From: Ministeria vibrans ATCC 50519
Lineage: Eukaryota > Opisthokonta > Filasterea
DNA: 21,101 bases
Direction of reading: 5' to 3'
Assembly: GCA_943704425.1 (NCBI GenBank)
Contig: CALSCP010000700.1
Location: 1 to 21,101, forward strand
The notes beneath the pieces were generated by a model. That model did not search any database. It was not told where the DNA came from and saw only the letters and a program-made list of their open reading frames with translations. The translations under genes and the position numbers were made by a program. Position 1 is the stretch's first letter. Each line of letters opens with the position of its first letter. Positions 9,301-19,576 of the stretch are shown here, one piece after another.

Positions 9301-10143
9301 AACCGTTTCGCTCGAACAGCGCACCCCCGTGCTCGTCACCCACGTCGACGCACCCACTTCCTGCTTTGTACAACTGTGTAGCGATGAATCGGCTCTTGCC
9401 ACGCTGATGACGGCCTTGGCCGAGCACCTGGCCGCAAGCCCGCCTCTGCCGGGCGCGTACAAGCCCAAGAAGAACGAGTTGTGTGCTGCCAAGTATGCCG
9501 AAGACGGCGCCTGGTACCGCGCCAAGATCACAGCACTGTCGGGCGATCGCGCCACCGTCACCTACAGCGACTATGGCAATGCCGCTACCGTTCTCATCGC
9601 CACCGAACTCGCTCCGCTCCCCTCCGACCTTGCCAAGACAAACGCTCCCTTTGCTCATGAGGTATCGCTTGCCTATGTGACGCCTCCCCCCGGTGACGAC
9701 TACACCAGCGACGCTACCACTTTTTTCCGCGAGCTCGTTCTTAACCGCGTTGCCCTTATGCACAAGGAAAACCAGCGTGATGGCACTGTCTCTCTCGTCG
9801 ACGCGTACGTTTTTTTTTTTGTTTGATTTTTCTTTCTTACTTTTTTTTCGTTCCCTTTTGTGTCTGGTTTCATTTTGTAGCGAAACTCAAACAGACGTGG
9901 CGACGGACATGGTGAGTGCAGGTCTGGCAGTGGTGGATGAGAAGAACCGTCGTGCTGCGCGTGCCGTTGCGCAGCTCAAGGCCGCGCAGGAGAGTGCCAA
10001 GAACAACCGCGTAAGACTGATTGTGTGTGAGAGCCATTTCCCTTTTCACACTTCCTATCTTTTTTTTTCATTGTTAGTACGGAATCTGGGAGTACGGTGA
10101 CGTGACTGGTGACGATGCTAAGGAGTTTGGATGGAAGAAGTAA
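6320..10143 (+). CDS. SND1: Tudor staphylococcal nuclease (Tudor-SN, p100)
   Basis: The nine-exon model gives 919 residues, against 910 in human. Exons: 6320-6373, 6877-6986, 7051-7406, 7552-7655, 7718-7962, 8017-8176, 8270-9804, 9881-10010, 10078-10143; all GT-AG and in phase. It has four staphylococcal-nuclease-like repeats: the first with RGKPQGGPPPER, the second with ETPEPFAAE and ESRLLQRDVQ, the third from about residue 405 with PHMFEAREFLRTKLLGKKV, and the fourth from about 515 with YLPKETALITFVLSGI. A Tudor domain follows at about 745-785 (GAWYRAK, TYSDYGN), and the tail with NNRYGIWEYGD completes the fifth split SN-like domain. Tudor-SN is an RNA-binding, multifunctional protein linked to RNA silencing, edited-RNA decay, splicing and stress granules; its Tudor cage binds dimethylarginine. 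Intron 1 falls right after VVKM and is unusually long. The 3' end is convergent with the SLC35F6-like gene, with 95 bp between stops. Confidence 0.97.
6374..6876 (+). other. Long first intron of SND1
   Basis: This intron is 503 nt, while the other SND1 introns are 54-145 nt. It includes a C-rich/pyrimidine-rich stretch near 6535-6600 and a T run near 6819-6830. It is bounded by GTATGT and ACGTAG. The 127-residue open frame that starts in exon 1 and runs into it has no recognisable domain. I found no tRNA, and no C/D-box snoRNA that I could support. Confidence 0.6.
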
Positions 10144-10202
10144 ACCACAACGAATTCCGACTCGTTTCAATCCATCTTTTCTTGTTTTGTCTTTTGACGT
10201 CA

Positions 10203-10208
10203 TTTATT
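10203..10208 (-). terminator. AATAAA polyadenylation signal of the SLC35F6-like gene
   Basis: On the minus strand, AATAAA lies about 30 nt after the TAA stop at 10239, inside the 95-bp gap to the convergent SND1 stop. It is the only canonical AATAAA I noticed near a gene end in this window, so other genes probably use variant signals. Confidence 0.5.
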
Positions 10209-10238
10209 TTACAATAATTTGATTTATACAGAGCTTGA

Positions 10239-11661
10239 TTACGTGTTCGCGCTTACGTCATTGCTCTCCCTCTCAAAATCCGCCGTTTCGTTTGGCGTAT
10301 CAGCATAGTCTTCGCACCACTTCCACGGAAAGGGAAAATTCATCTTGTCGGTGAATAGAACTATGCCAACGATTAAGAGGAACAGCCCACACAGCTCGAG
10401 CGGCGAGTACTGGCCCCACTGTTCGCCTGTGTGACCGTGTGTCACACTGAATATGACAAGTTCGGATGCCCAGACAGTTATCATTCGCATGCTGCTCAGT
10501 GTTGCACGATGCACTATTTTGCAGAGTAGCTCCGTCAATCTTTTCCATTCGACACTTCCACGAAAAAAAGTCACTTACCAGCGGTCATTTGCTCGCCAAC
10601 TCGCTCCGAAAGATACGAATAAATAGCTAGACTGAGTGTGGCGCCAACGGACAAAAAGATCAAAGTGTGGTCGTTATTCATCATCAAAATGGAATCGTGC
10701 GAGTTTTCCCACACCTAAAAAAAAATAAAGATTCCAACAACACAAAAATAAAAGCAAACGAGCTCGAGTGAGTGAGTGCCGTAAACTCATTTTTCCCGCT
10801 TACTCCTCCCACGTCGCCAAAGGGAGCGCCCATTTTTACATGCTGAGCGACGACCATTAGTACGGTCATGATGAGCAGTCCAAAGATGCCCTCGTAGCCG
10901 TTGTTCTCGGCTGCCGTGAAGCCGTACTCTTTAATAAACTTCTCCTCCAGTACCGCCTGTAACGCTTGTACAACCTCCGCAACCAGAGTGAGACCTAGAA
11001 ACACAATTGAACAACATCGGAATGGGGAAGAGTCCACTCTCTTCTTACACACTCCAAGAAGCGACGAGTGGATTTGTGCATGGCTTTCGCTCAAGACTGC
11101 AGTTAGACTGGCTACAACAACACCAAGGACGCAAACGACGACGGCCAGCCAGCGACGAGGACACATTCGCGAGATTTCCGGCTTGAGAAGGAGGCGTCGG
11201 AGAACAGCAGTCAACATAATGGAACTGGCGCGAATCATAAGCCAAATCGACACGGCCAGGAGTTGCAGACTCATCATCAAGAGAACGGTTGCCGTGACGT
11301 CCAAAACGGCCGGGATGATCAGAATGGCAACGCGAGAGGGACGACGACGCCACGCATTGCGTTCGTCCGGTTTGGGCGCAGTCGACTCCAGTTGCGCCTC
11401 CTGAATCAACAACGGCGTCTCTTCCTCCCTTCCCCGTTTACCAAAGCGCCAATCATAGAACACCAGCAGCATGGAGAGGCTCATGGCCAGGAAGCAGAGC
11501 CACGACTGATACAGCGGCTTGTTGAAGTGGTGCGGCTGAACACCTTGCAAGCCCATCGCCTCCTGTTGAAAGGCCGACTTGAAACACACACTCGCAGCCG
11601 TGCCAAAGAGAAGCGTGACCACAGCCAACGTCAACTTCGCCACAGACGACCATTCTGCCAT
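10239..11661 (-). CDS. SLC35F6: SLC35F6-like membrane transporter (drug/metabolite transporter superfamily)
   Basis: Four exons (11661-11049, 10994-10804, 10714-10579, 10513-10239) give 404 residues with GT-AG introns of 54, 89 and 65 nt in consistent phase. The start at 11661 (MAEWSSVAKLTLAVVTLLFG) leads straight into the first membrane helix. About ten hydrophobic segments follow, including ILIIPAVLDVTATVLLMMSL and WLAVVVCVLGVVVASLTAVL. The diagnostic part is ALQAVLEEKF (about 215-224), then GYEGIFGLLIM, SLAIYSYLSERVGEQMTA and HRATLSSMRMITVWASEL, matching SLC35F6 segment by segment. Family members sit in lysosomal or other endomembranes and, in human, also associate with mitochondrial ANT2; the substrate is not established. 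The C-terminal 30 residues are acidic and cytosolic. It converges with SND1. Confidence 0.9.
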
Positions 11662-11848
11662 TGGTGTTGAAGGAGCGTCTCGTAACAAGGAATAAAAGAC
11701 TAATCTTAATAATTATATTACTTATGAATACAATGAATACAATACTTGCGCCGTGGATCATAATAATGTTTCTCATAGATAACAATAATAAATTAATAAT
11801 GAGTTTATCAACTACCATAGGATTAAACATGATAAGACAAAACAATTT

Positions 11849-11875
11849 ATAATAATAATAATAATAATAATAATT
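11849..11875. repeat. AAT/ATT trinucleotide microsatellite
   Basis: About nine AAT units lie between the start of the SLC35F6-like gene (11661) and the stop of the EGF gene (11891). The whole 229-bp gap is AT-rich and must hold the promoter of the former gene and the 3' UTR of none other than the neighbouring gene's upstream side; no gene is visible. Confidence 0.9.
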
Positions 11876-11890
11876 GTTATTTTCAATTTT

Positions 11891-13244
11891 TCATCTTTCC
11901 TTTTTATCCAGCGTTACAATTTCAACAAAATTTTGATTTGCCGGAGTAAGCACAGTTGATTCGTTGTAGCGCTGACAGGTCAGAGGCAGCGTCGAAATCA
12001 GCATGAGTGTAGTCTCGGAGACAACCTTTAAGCGAGAACGTGACAGAGCACCCGCCGCCTGAGGAGGGAAGAGCACGACGCCATCGACGTCAAAGTACGA
12101 GTTGGACGCAATCGCCTCGGTAACATTCCAGCTTGGAGAGCACTGTCGCTCGCCCAAAATGAAAGTTTCACTGACCAACGAAAAGCCCGGCCCTTTGTAG
12201 GTTGTTGCATCGTCCCCAATGTTGAGTGACACCAGCGAGCCCTCGGAGCTGATGCCTTCGAAAAAGCCTTTGATCAGATGACACTTTCCGACCACAGGCG
12301 GATGGCTGGGGCACGGCGGGTCGCAAAAATGTCCCGAACTCCCCGTAGCGTAGCACGTCTCTCCATTGGAGCACGGATTGGAGGCACACTCGTCGACAAT
12401 CGACTCACATTGCGCGCCCGAATACGGTGATGGACAAATGCAGTGAAATAACTCGTTTGACACCTCGCGACAAGTGCCGCCATTGTGGCATATTGCGGAA
12501 CACGGACCTGTGTACGTCTCGCAATCGGAACCAGTCGTGTCGGAGGGACACGTGCATGTGTATGACAGTGTACCGTCGTGGCAGGTCCCGCCATTTAGGC
12601 ACGGCAACGACTCGCACGGCAACGTCGCGTCACACAGCGCCCCGGTAAATCCTGCGCTGCACAAGCACACAAAAGTATCGTACATGCGCGAACACGTGCC
12701 AGAGTTCTGGCAGGGCGACGACACGCACACATCCTGCTCTGTCTCACAGAAGTCGCCCACAAAGCCGTTCGAACACACACAATTCAAGTGTCCATCGTCG
12801 CCAACACTGCATGTGCCAGCATTCTGACAGGGTGACGAGCTGCACACGCTACAACCGCACGTGCTTTCCAGCCGGGAGCGAAGCGCAGTGACTTGCGCGC
12901 GCAGGAGACTCGCCTACGAGACAAGGCCATCGTGAACACACACACATACACACAAGTTGGAAATGTACCGTGTCTGCCATTGCCTTCAGAGCAGCCAAGT
13001 CTGCTTCGTCAATGGTAATGTTCCCTATCCGCACCGACGAAGGGCCCAGCGCCGCCGACGCGTCCCCCGTCTGTACGACCACATCGCTTGCGTGGAAGAC
13101 CAGAGAGGCGTCGTCCTTGGCAATGGACACTGCTCCTCCTGAGCCGCCGCCGCCGCCGCCGCCGCCGCCGCCTTCATCGACAACGCCCAATGAGCCCTGT
13201 ATAAGAACTACGCAGAGGCCAAGCACAAGTACGCGTCGGCTCAT
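11891..13244 (-). CDS. Secreted EGF-repeat protein with poly-Gly linker and coiled coil
   Basis: Two exons (13244-12969 and 12913-11891; 55-nt intron, phase 0) give 432 residues. The start MSRRVLVLGLCVVLIQGSLG is a clear signal peptide. It is followed by ten glycines (about 28-37), a segment SVRIGNITIDEADLAALKAM continuing across the intron into LLRAQVTALRSRLES, which looks like a short oligomerising coiled coil, and then four EGF domains with six cysteines each (CSSSPCQNAGTC, CVSSPCQNSGTC, CESLPCLNGGTC, CHNGGTC) plus a fifth, divergent one (CASNPCSNGETC). The last 130 residues form an unrecognised beta-rich-looking domain with several N-glycosylation sites (for example NVT, NES). No membrane segment or GPI-like tail follows, so it is probably secreted. 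EGF domains serve adhesion or ligand binding; the partner is unknown. Confidence 0.88.
13143..13172. repeat. GCC trinucleotide repeat encoding poly-glycine
   Basis: Ten GCC units on the plus strand read as ten GGC glycine codons in the EGF gene, just after the signal peptide. The run is uninterrupted and likely length-variable. Confidence 0.92.
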
Positions 13245-13367
13245 GAACAAAATAATTCTGTTAAAAGTAAATTATCTCGAACGTCTTTATGACACTTGTC
13301 AAGAATGAAGAACTGATCAAATAAATATCAATTATCGATTCATTTTTCTTACATTCTACACTGTATC
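13245..13367. promoter_or_regulatory. Compact divergent promoter between the EGF gene and POMGNT1
   Basis: Only 123 bp separate the two start codons. The sequence is AT-rich with an ATCAATTATCGATTCAT partial palindrome near 13328-13343. Both promoters and both 5' UTRs must fit here, so co-regulation of the two secretory-pathway genes is plausible. No TATA box is evident. Confidence 0.45.
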
Positions 13368-15564
13368 ATGCGTCGATCGGGCCCGGCCACTTCGCGACCA
13401 TGGTGGGCCTGCATGCCGCTGGGCGGTGCGTCGTGGACTCGCCTCGGAACGATGGCCTTCATTGCGCTGCTCCTCGCGTCCAACTTGCTGTTTCTCATGC
13501 ATCTGCACCGCGAATCGTCGTCAGCTTCCCCCGACAGCCAACACATGGCCGCCGTCCGACGCCAAAACACACAGGCGCACCCCCACGCAGCACTCGACGA
13601 CGCTGACCATTCCGTCGCCGCTTTCGCAGAGTCGCCCTGCAGCGCCATCCCGCTTGCTTGCGCCGACAATGCCGTCGCCGTTGCCGTCTGGGCCTTCAAT
13701 GGCACCGCACGCAAGCCTCGCGTGTGTCTCGGCGGTGTTGAGGTCCCTTTAGATGAGCGAACAGGCCGTGGGATGAATGCCATCACTCTCTCCGAGGTTC
13801 GTCGCCCTTCACGCTTGCCCTTCGTTCTCATCTCTCTTGTGTGTCCAATGCAATGCAGGTCACGGGCGAAGTCATGTCGGTGCACCGGTTTGACACGTAC
13901 CAAATGGCAGGCACGGGATTCCTGTCGTGGGCCGAGTCCATCAACGACGGGCGTGTCGTTGTGCTCGCCACACACGACGATGCCTACTTCAAACTTGGCC
14001 CCGAGGGACGGCGCGCCGCCTTCCTGCTGGGCAGCTCGCGTATCGATGATCTCAACTTTCGAGGTATGTGGACAATGATTGGCCAGAAGGGCATGTCGGT
14101 GAGTACGCTGTACGAGGAGGTGTCGCTTGGCCGTCACGACAACCCAGACGGTTCGCACAATTGGGGCGACACCGTCTCCACTGCCGCATGCGTTCCTCTC
14201 AACGCTGCGCGTCCCCTTGTCGTTGCTGACCGGGCGCGCCTCTGCCAACTGTACGAAGGCTACGGCTCCTTCTGTAGACTTGCCCAGCGACACGCACTCG
14301 TCGTGCCGCCGCCGCAGCTGCCCGACGCCCTCGGTGAGCCGTCGCTCTCGCGTGCCACCGACTTTCCCATCGGTCTTATTGCTGGCAACCGTCCCAACTA
14401 CCTTCATCGCTGCCTCACAGCACTCTTGGCTTTGCCCGGTGTCAATCCTGCGCGAATTCTCGTCCTCGTCGACGGTCTCTTCCCCGAACCTTTTGAGGTG
14501 GCGCGTGCTTTTGGCGTGCGCGCCATCCGTCGTTTCAAGACTCACAGCACCTCGAACATGGCCGAAACGTTTCGCAACGCCGACATGATTGCCTTGCACT
14601 ACTACCAGTCGCTGTCGAAGCTCATGGACACGTTTCCCGACCACAACCATGCCATTGTGATTGAAGAGGATCTCGAAGTCGCCCCCGACCTACTGCGCTA
14701 CTTTTCGCAAACTAGCCTGATCCTCGATAGCGACCCCACCCTCTTTTGCGTCAGTGCTTGGAATGACAATGCCTACGAGTACGCTGCTGGCGATCCCGCT
14801 CTCGTCTATCGCACCGGCTTCTTTCCGGGCCTTGGCTGGCTTCTCACCCGTTCCCTCTGGGCCGAAATTGAACCCAAGTGGCCACGATGCTGTCAGGGCT
14901 GGTCATGGGATTTATGGTTGCGTGACAAACGCAACACCGCCGATCGCGAATGCCTCATGCCCGATATGCCACGCACCTTCCACTTTGGCCGGCACGGCCT
15001 CAACGTCAACAACGACTATTTTTACAATGCGTACTTCAAGCGACACGCTCTTAACCGCGACGCACACGCCCGCCTCCACGACCCCAGTCGCCTTCTCCTT
15101 GCGCCCTACGAAGAGGATGTTGAGGCGCTGCTGGCGCGCGCCGTCCTCCTCGACCACTCTCCTGCCCTCGTCTGTCGCGACCTCGACCACTGGGTGCCCG
15201 CCTCCGCCGTCCCTGCCCTTGCTTTCCACAGCTCCCCTCCTCCCCTCGCCACCCGCCCTGTCTACGTCGCTTATTATGCACAGTCCACCCCTAGCGATGA
15301 AAAGCCTCTGATCAAACTTCTTGCTTGTCTTCGCGTACGTAGAGTCATTTTTTGTTTCAGAAACTAACTCTAACACTCTTTCTCTTTCTCTCGTAGCTGT
15401 GGGATTTGGGCGCTCGTGGACTTCACATGGGACTCATTCGACTCCACGTCAACGGCGCGTCGGTGCTGCTGGTCGGTGCCAAGTCGACCTACGCCCAGAA
15501 ACACATGCCCGCCAACTGCACGCCCGTCGACGTCTCCCGCACGCTTCCTCCTCAACGCGTTTAA
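13368..15564 (+). CDS. POMGNT1: POMGNT1-like O-mannose beta-1,2-N-acetylglucosaminyltransferase (ILEI + GT13)
   Basis: Three exons (13368-13796, 13859-15334, 15397-15564; two 62-nt introns, phase 0) give 690 residues, against 660 in human. It is a type II membrane protein: a short cytosolic N-terminus, then an anchor near residues 28-46 (MAFIALLLASNLLFLMHL). An ILEI/FAM3-like stem domain follows (about 95-245: DGRVVVLATHDDA, RGMWTMIGQKGMS), then the GT13 catalytic domain (about 310-610). Motifs are NRPNYLHRCLTALL (N320), the metal-binding EED at 412-414 (IVIEEDLEVAPD), SAWNDNAYEYA, RTGFFPGLGWLL, WSWDLWLR, RTFHFGRHGLNVN, and the C-terminal LWDLGARGLHMGLIRLH that separates POMGNT1 from GnT-I (MGAT1). 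In animals the enzyme transfers GlcNAc from UDP-GlcNAc to O-mannose in the Golgi, and its ILEI domain binds glycan. Substrates here are unknown; secreted EGF or mucin-like proteins are possible. Confidence 0.93.
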
Positions 15565-15727
15565 GAAAAGGAAATATTATCGGACGCATGTCTTAAGAGC
15601 CGATGTGTGCTCTGTCACGGCGTGCCTTGCACTTATATTCATGATTAATTCTGATATTGTATGAAGATGATTATATTATTATGTACAACTGTAGAAAAGT
15701 ACAAGTGTCTCGTGGCCGCGTTTTCTT
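15565..15727. other. Convergent gap between POMGNT1 and the PH-kinase
   Basis: A 163-bp AT-rich spacer lies between two stop codons and contains TATTATTATG-type sequence but no exact AATAAA on either strand that I could find. It serves as 3' UTR/termination for both genes. Confidence 0.5.
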
Positions 15728-18700
15728 CTACTCCTCGGCAAAGGACTTTGAAATCTTTTCAAAAAAATCATCGCTCTTAAAGAGCGAAAATGACGAGACT
15801 CGATCGGATTCACTCATGAGCGCACCAACCCCTGCTGCATGCGGACGTCGTGCCTGTGATGCGGGACTCTGCACAGGAGTGGAACCAGGCTCGGGCGACA
15901 GCAGATCCAGGCCAGGCGGAGGTGACATGGGCGGGCTGCCGCCACTTAGACGACCCAACTTTTTGTGTGTGCGCGGAGATGCCAGGGGAGATGCCGCTGA
16001 CTTGCTGGCAGCGGTAGGTGGTGCTCTCGCCATTGCTGGTGACGGTGTTGCTGTTGTTGTTGCTGCTGCTGTCGTCGTCGTGGTGACGGCACTCGATGGA
16101 CCTGATGGCGGCGCTGCGCCTGCAAGATCCTCATCGTCGGTAGTGGCCACTTCCACCTCCTCGAGGCTCTTGCCAAAGGCGTCCTTAAACGCATCGTCAA
16201 ACAGCGTCATGTCAGTCGCGTCGGGCGTCGCTTCATCATCATCAGCGGTCATCGAGTCAACACTGATCGAAGAAGATTCATTGCGTTGCAAACGCGGCGA
16301 CGCCATAGTCACAGCCACGGCCGCATCATTGCTCACACTCGACGAGCTTACAGCACTCGACGTGCTCATCCCACGCGTCTTCACTTTCACAATCTGGTTG
16401 TCTGCCTCCGGGTCCATCTGTGGGTCGGGCACAAACTCCGTCTCGGCAAGCCAAGCGTGCTTCAGCATGTCCACCACAGGAATGCGCCGTGCACTGTTTG
16501 CCGACAGGGCCTTTTTAATCAGCTCTGCAAAAAAAAAAAAAAAAAAAAAAAAAAAATCGCGTTTGTGCACGAGCTATCGGGTTCTGTAAAATGACAATAA
16601 TAGGGTACCAAGACAAGGCGGATTGATGTGAGAGGGAAAAAAGATGGCAGCATAACCACGCACGAGAGAGCTTAGCAGGCGATGGGTCGACAGTTCACCG
16701 CCCCCACCACTACACAAACATGAGTGATGAGTGCGGAAAAAGAGACAGGATGAATATACGGTCGTACGAGAAAGGAAGATAGCCCACGACCATCGCATAG
16801 AGAATAACACCAAGGCTCCATGCGTCAACAAGAACACCGCTGTACTCCTTTTGCCTACATCAAACACACAATGAATACAAAGTGGGCATTTGACAGCACA
16901 CACACGAGAGGTGTCCGTACATGGCCATCTCGGGTGACGCATATTCGTAGGTGCCACAATGGGTTTTCATAAGCAAATTGGGCCCAAAAAAGCCACCCAG
17001 ACCAAAATCAATCAGTTTGATCCGTTGCCCGCCGTCACACACCTGAACACACCACAATTTAGTACATCACGCCACAATGATCAAAACCCCATATTGTATG
17101 CATACCATCACATTCTCCATTTTGAGATCACGATGCGCGATGCCTTGCTTGTGGCAGTAAGCGACAGCATCGACCAGCTAGATTTGATCGTATGTAAAAC
17201 ATGTGCGAGAGCAAAAAAAAGAGTCAAACAGAGGTCAAGAGAGAGAAATGAAGGAGAAGAAAAAGGACAAGAAAAAAGGAGAAGAAAAAAAAGAAGAAAA
17301 AGGAGAAAAAAAAGGAGAAGAAAAAAGAAGAAGAAAAAGGAGAAAAAAAAGGAGAAGAAAAAAGAAGAAGAAAAAGAGAAGAAAAAAGGAGAAGAAAAAA
17401 AGAGAAGAAAAAAGGAGAAAAAAAAGGAGAAGAAGAAAAACACAGTGGTGGAGAGAGTGAAAGAGAAGAGAGAAATGACAAACAAAGTACAAAGTGATGG
17501 AAGAAGTAGAGTCGGAAAGTTGGCAAAATGCACGTACCATGTAGAAAAGTTGGTGAGCAACAGACTCGACAAGACGCTTTCCAGGAAGCTCCTACAACAG
17601 CAAACTCAGTAAGGAAGGACATATGGGCGCGTGAATGTGGCACAAGGTCCGAACCTGCATGTAGTCGTCAAGGGGGACGCCCGAGACGTACTCCATAATA
17701 AGACAGATGTGCGCGGCCGTGTAGATGTTGTCGCGCAACTGCACAATGTTCTCGTGCTCCAGTAGCTCCATTATTTTGATCTAGACGAACCAATACCCAT
17801 ATTTCAACACTCGCCATTCGCTGATCGCGTTCGGTTACCTCGCGTTGAACACGCTCGAGCAGATCATCATCAAGAGCCGCGCGTGATATCACCTACAGCG
17901 CACGAGAAAACGGCATGACTACCCAGTGTACCCGCGTATGCATCCACCTACCTTAACGGCAACAGTCTCATTGTGGCGCAAATCCTCACCCAAACGCACC
18001 ACGCTGAAGCCACCCTCGCCTAACAGGCGTCCTCCGTGGGTGTAGCGTCGACCCAGCTGTGCCGGCAGCGCCAAAGCGGGCGAAAGGACCATCACCGACG
18101 CAAGGTTCTGGCGCCACTCTTCAATCTCAGCAGCATCTGGCGCAATGCAGTACCATGTGCGAAGTCGTGTCACGAGCGCAAAGCAGTTGTCTCTGTTGAA
18201 CTTGCTCTTGGGAATCTGTTGGAACTTGGTGACGTCCGCAACCGCAAAAGCGCCCTTGAGCGTTGACTTGTCAATGTCCGAATAGTACTGGAATACTGTC
18301 TTGGTCAACACACAATAACGCCGCTTCCAGTTCTTCACGTGTTTTCCTACGCGCCAAATAATAATAATTATTATAACAAACAGAAGAAAAAAAAACAGTG
18401 CGACGCGTTGAGCAACTGATCACATCAAAAACAGTGCTCACGGACCTCTCTTCTCGAGCCACCCTTGGTAAAGAATGTCCTTGTCATCAACCTGCGACGA
18501 TATCGGCGAGTCTTTCTTCCTAGAGCTCTGTCAACGAAGGAGCAACTGCATGTTAAGCGGTGGAGAGAAAGATGAAAACACAAGATGCTTACCTTTTCTT
18601 TCTTGGCCGAGTCTGACGTCTTGCTGCTTCCAATGCCCGAGCCAATGCGCTTTCGTGCCGATGGAGGAGTGGTTGAGCCAGGAATGGGCGAAATGGAGGA

Positions 18701-19576
18701 GTCGGTGCGCGACGAGCGTTTCTCCTTGGTGGAGCGACGCGACCGAGGAGAGCGAAGACGCAGAAAGGATGTCGGTGATGATGGCTGACTCGTCTCGGCC
18801 AGGTCCACCGCCGAAAACGTGTCTGACGACGATGCGATCGCGGCAGGCACGGAGGAAAGGGACTGGGAGAGAGCACGTCTGTCGGGAGCCTCTTGCACTG
18901 CGTTCGCCGAGAGGGCCGTCGACGACGAGGCGCGATGGCTGCGGCTTTGCTTGAGGTCTTGCAGGGTGTCCTCGCCATCGCTGACAGATCGCTTCGCCGC
19001 CAGGTGCGCGTGCGTCTTCTCAGACGACCCATCGGCGCTGCTGAGGGTGAGGTTGTGGACAGACGCGGCCGCCGGGCGCTCTTGTGTCAGCGTAACATTC
19101 TGGTCGGCGTCACTCTCGGCTCCCTCTGAGTCCTGGGACGCGTCCAGGCCGATGGCGCTCATGCTGATCAGACCCCACTCACTGGTCGCAACGACAGGCA
19201 CCGGGTCGCTACGACGCACGGCTGCGGCGGAGGGCACGGCAGTCGCAGGCGCAATCCGCTTGGCGGTTTCCCCATCGGCCCTTTTCGAGTCGCAACGACC
19301 GTTCGCCTCCGCATCCACGCCCTGCTCCCCATCGGCCGTCGATTCGGGGCGGACCGGGCAGAAGGGCGACGGGGGGGGCGTGGACGTCGACAGGGGAGCC
19401 GCAGAAGGGTCCTGAGCGAAAACACTTCAGCCTCTTTTTTTTTTTTTGTCTCTCTTGACGTATTTGGTCAGATGTGGGAAAACAAGACACACCTTCGGAA
19501 TCGGAGACGAGGGCTGCGACGAAAAGCCCAGCTCACGAGCGATCTCATCGGCAAGCGAGAGTGAGAAATCGTCCAT
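15728..19576 (-). CDS. PH-domain serine/threonine protein kinase, CAMK-like
   Basis: The 12-exon model gives 919 residues: 19576-19493, 19411-18593, 18527-18446, 18346-17952, 17892-17839, 17780-17655, 17591-17538, 17177-17106, 17042-16906, 16854-16768, 16709-16657, 16524-15728. Residues 1-310 are Ser/Pro/Ala-rich and probably disordered. A PH domain spans about 319-415 (YQGWLEKRGKHVKNWKRRYC, ending EIEEWRQNL). The kinase domain follows at about 430-690: GEGGFSVV loop, VAVK (K460), IKIMELLEHENIVQL, HRDLKMEN (D555), DFG (574-576), GTYEYASPE (E600), DAWSLGVILYAM, and LIKKALSANSARRI. All catalytic residues are present. The 250-residue tail is acidic then Ser/Pro-rich. The order PH then kinase, with CAMK-type features, suggests recruitment to phosphoinositide membranes or PH autoinhibition (inference). 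The small exons 9-11 are least certain: about ten residues after LPFS appear missing relative to relatives. Confidence 0.85.
16529..16556. repeat. 28-nt A run, acting as T tract before a 3' splice site
   Basis: On the minus strand this is T28 followed by GCAG, the acceptor of the last kinase exon at 16524. It is an extreme polypyrimidine tract and a likely site of length variation or sequencing slippage. Confidence 0.85.
17178..17537 (-). repeat. Kinase intron filled with a purine (plus) / pyrimidine (minus) tract
   Basis: This 360-nt intron lies between the exons encoding QLFYM and LVDAVAYCHKQG. From about 17209 to 17465 the plus strand is almost only A and G, as repeated GAAGAAAAAAGGAGAA-like blocks; the transcript therefore carries a long CU tract. 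Neighbouring introns are 51-99 nt. All long frames here are Lys/Glu/Arg or Phe/Ser low-complexity artefacts. Confidence 0.88.

Noticed and set aside
13349-14650. 433-codon open frame on the minus strand opposite POMGNT1
   Set aside because: It is the antisense shadow of GC-rich POMGNT1 exons. It has no domain, and the plus-strand frame encodes a clear GT13 enzyme.
16959-17612. Lys/Glu-rich 217-codon plus-strand frame
   Set aside because: It results from the purine tract in the kinase intron and is opposite conserved kinase exons at both ends.
18425-19415. 198-codon plus-strand frame opposite kinase exon 2
   Set aside because: Exon 2 on the minus strand joins in phase to the PH domain; the plus frame has no start context or partner exon and looks like a shadow.
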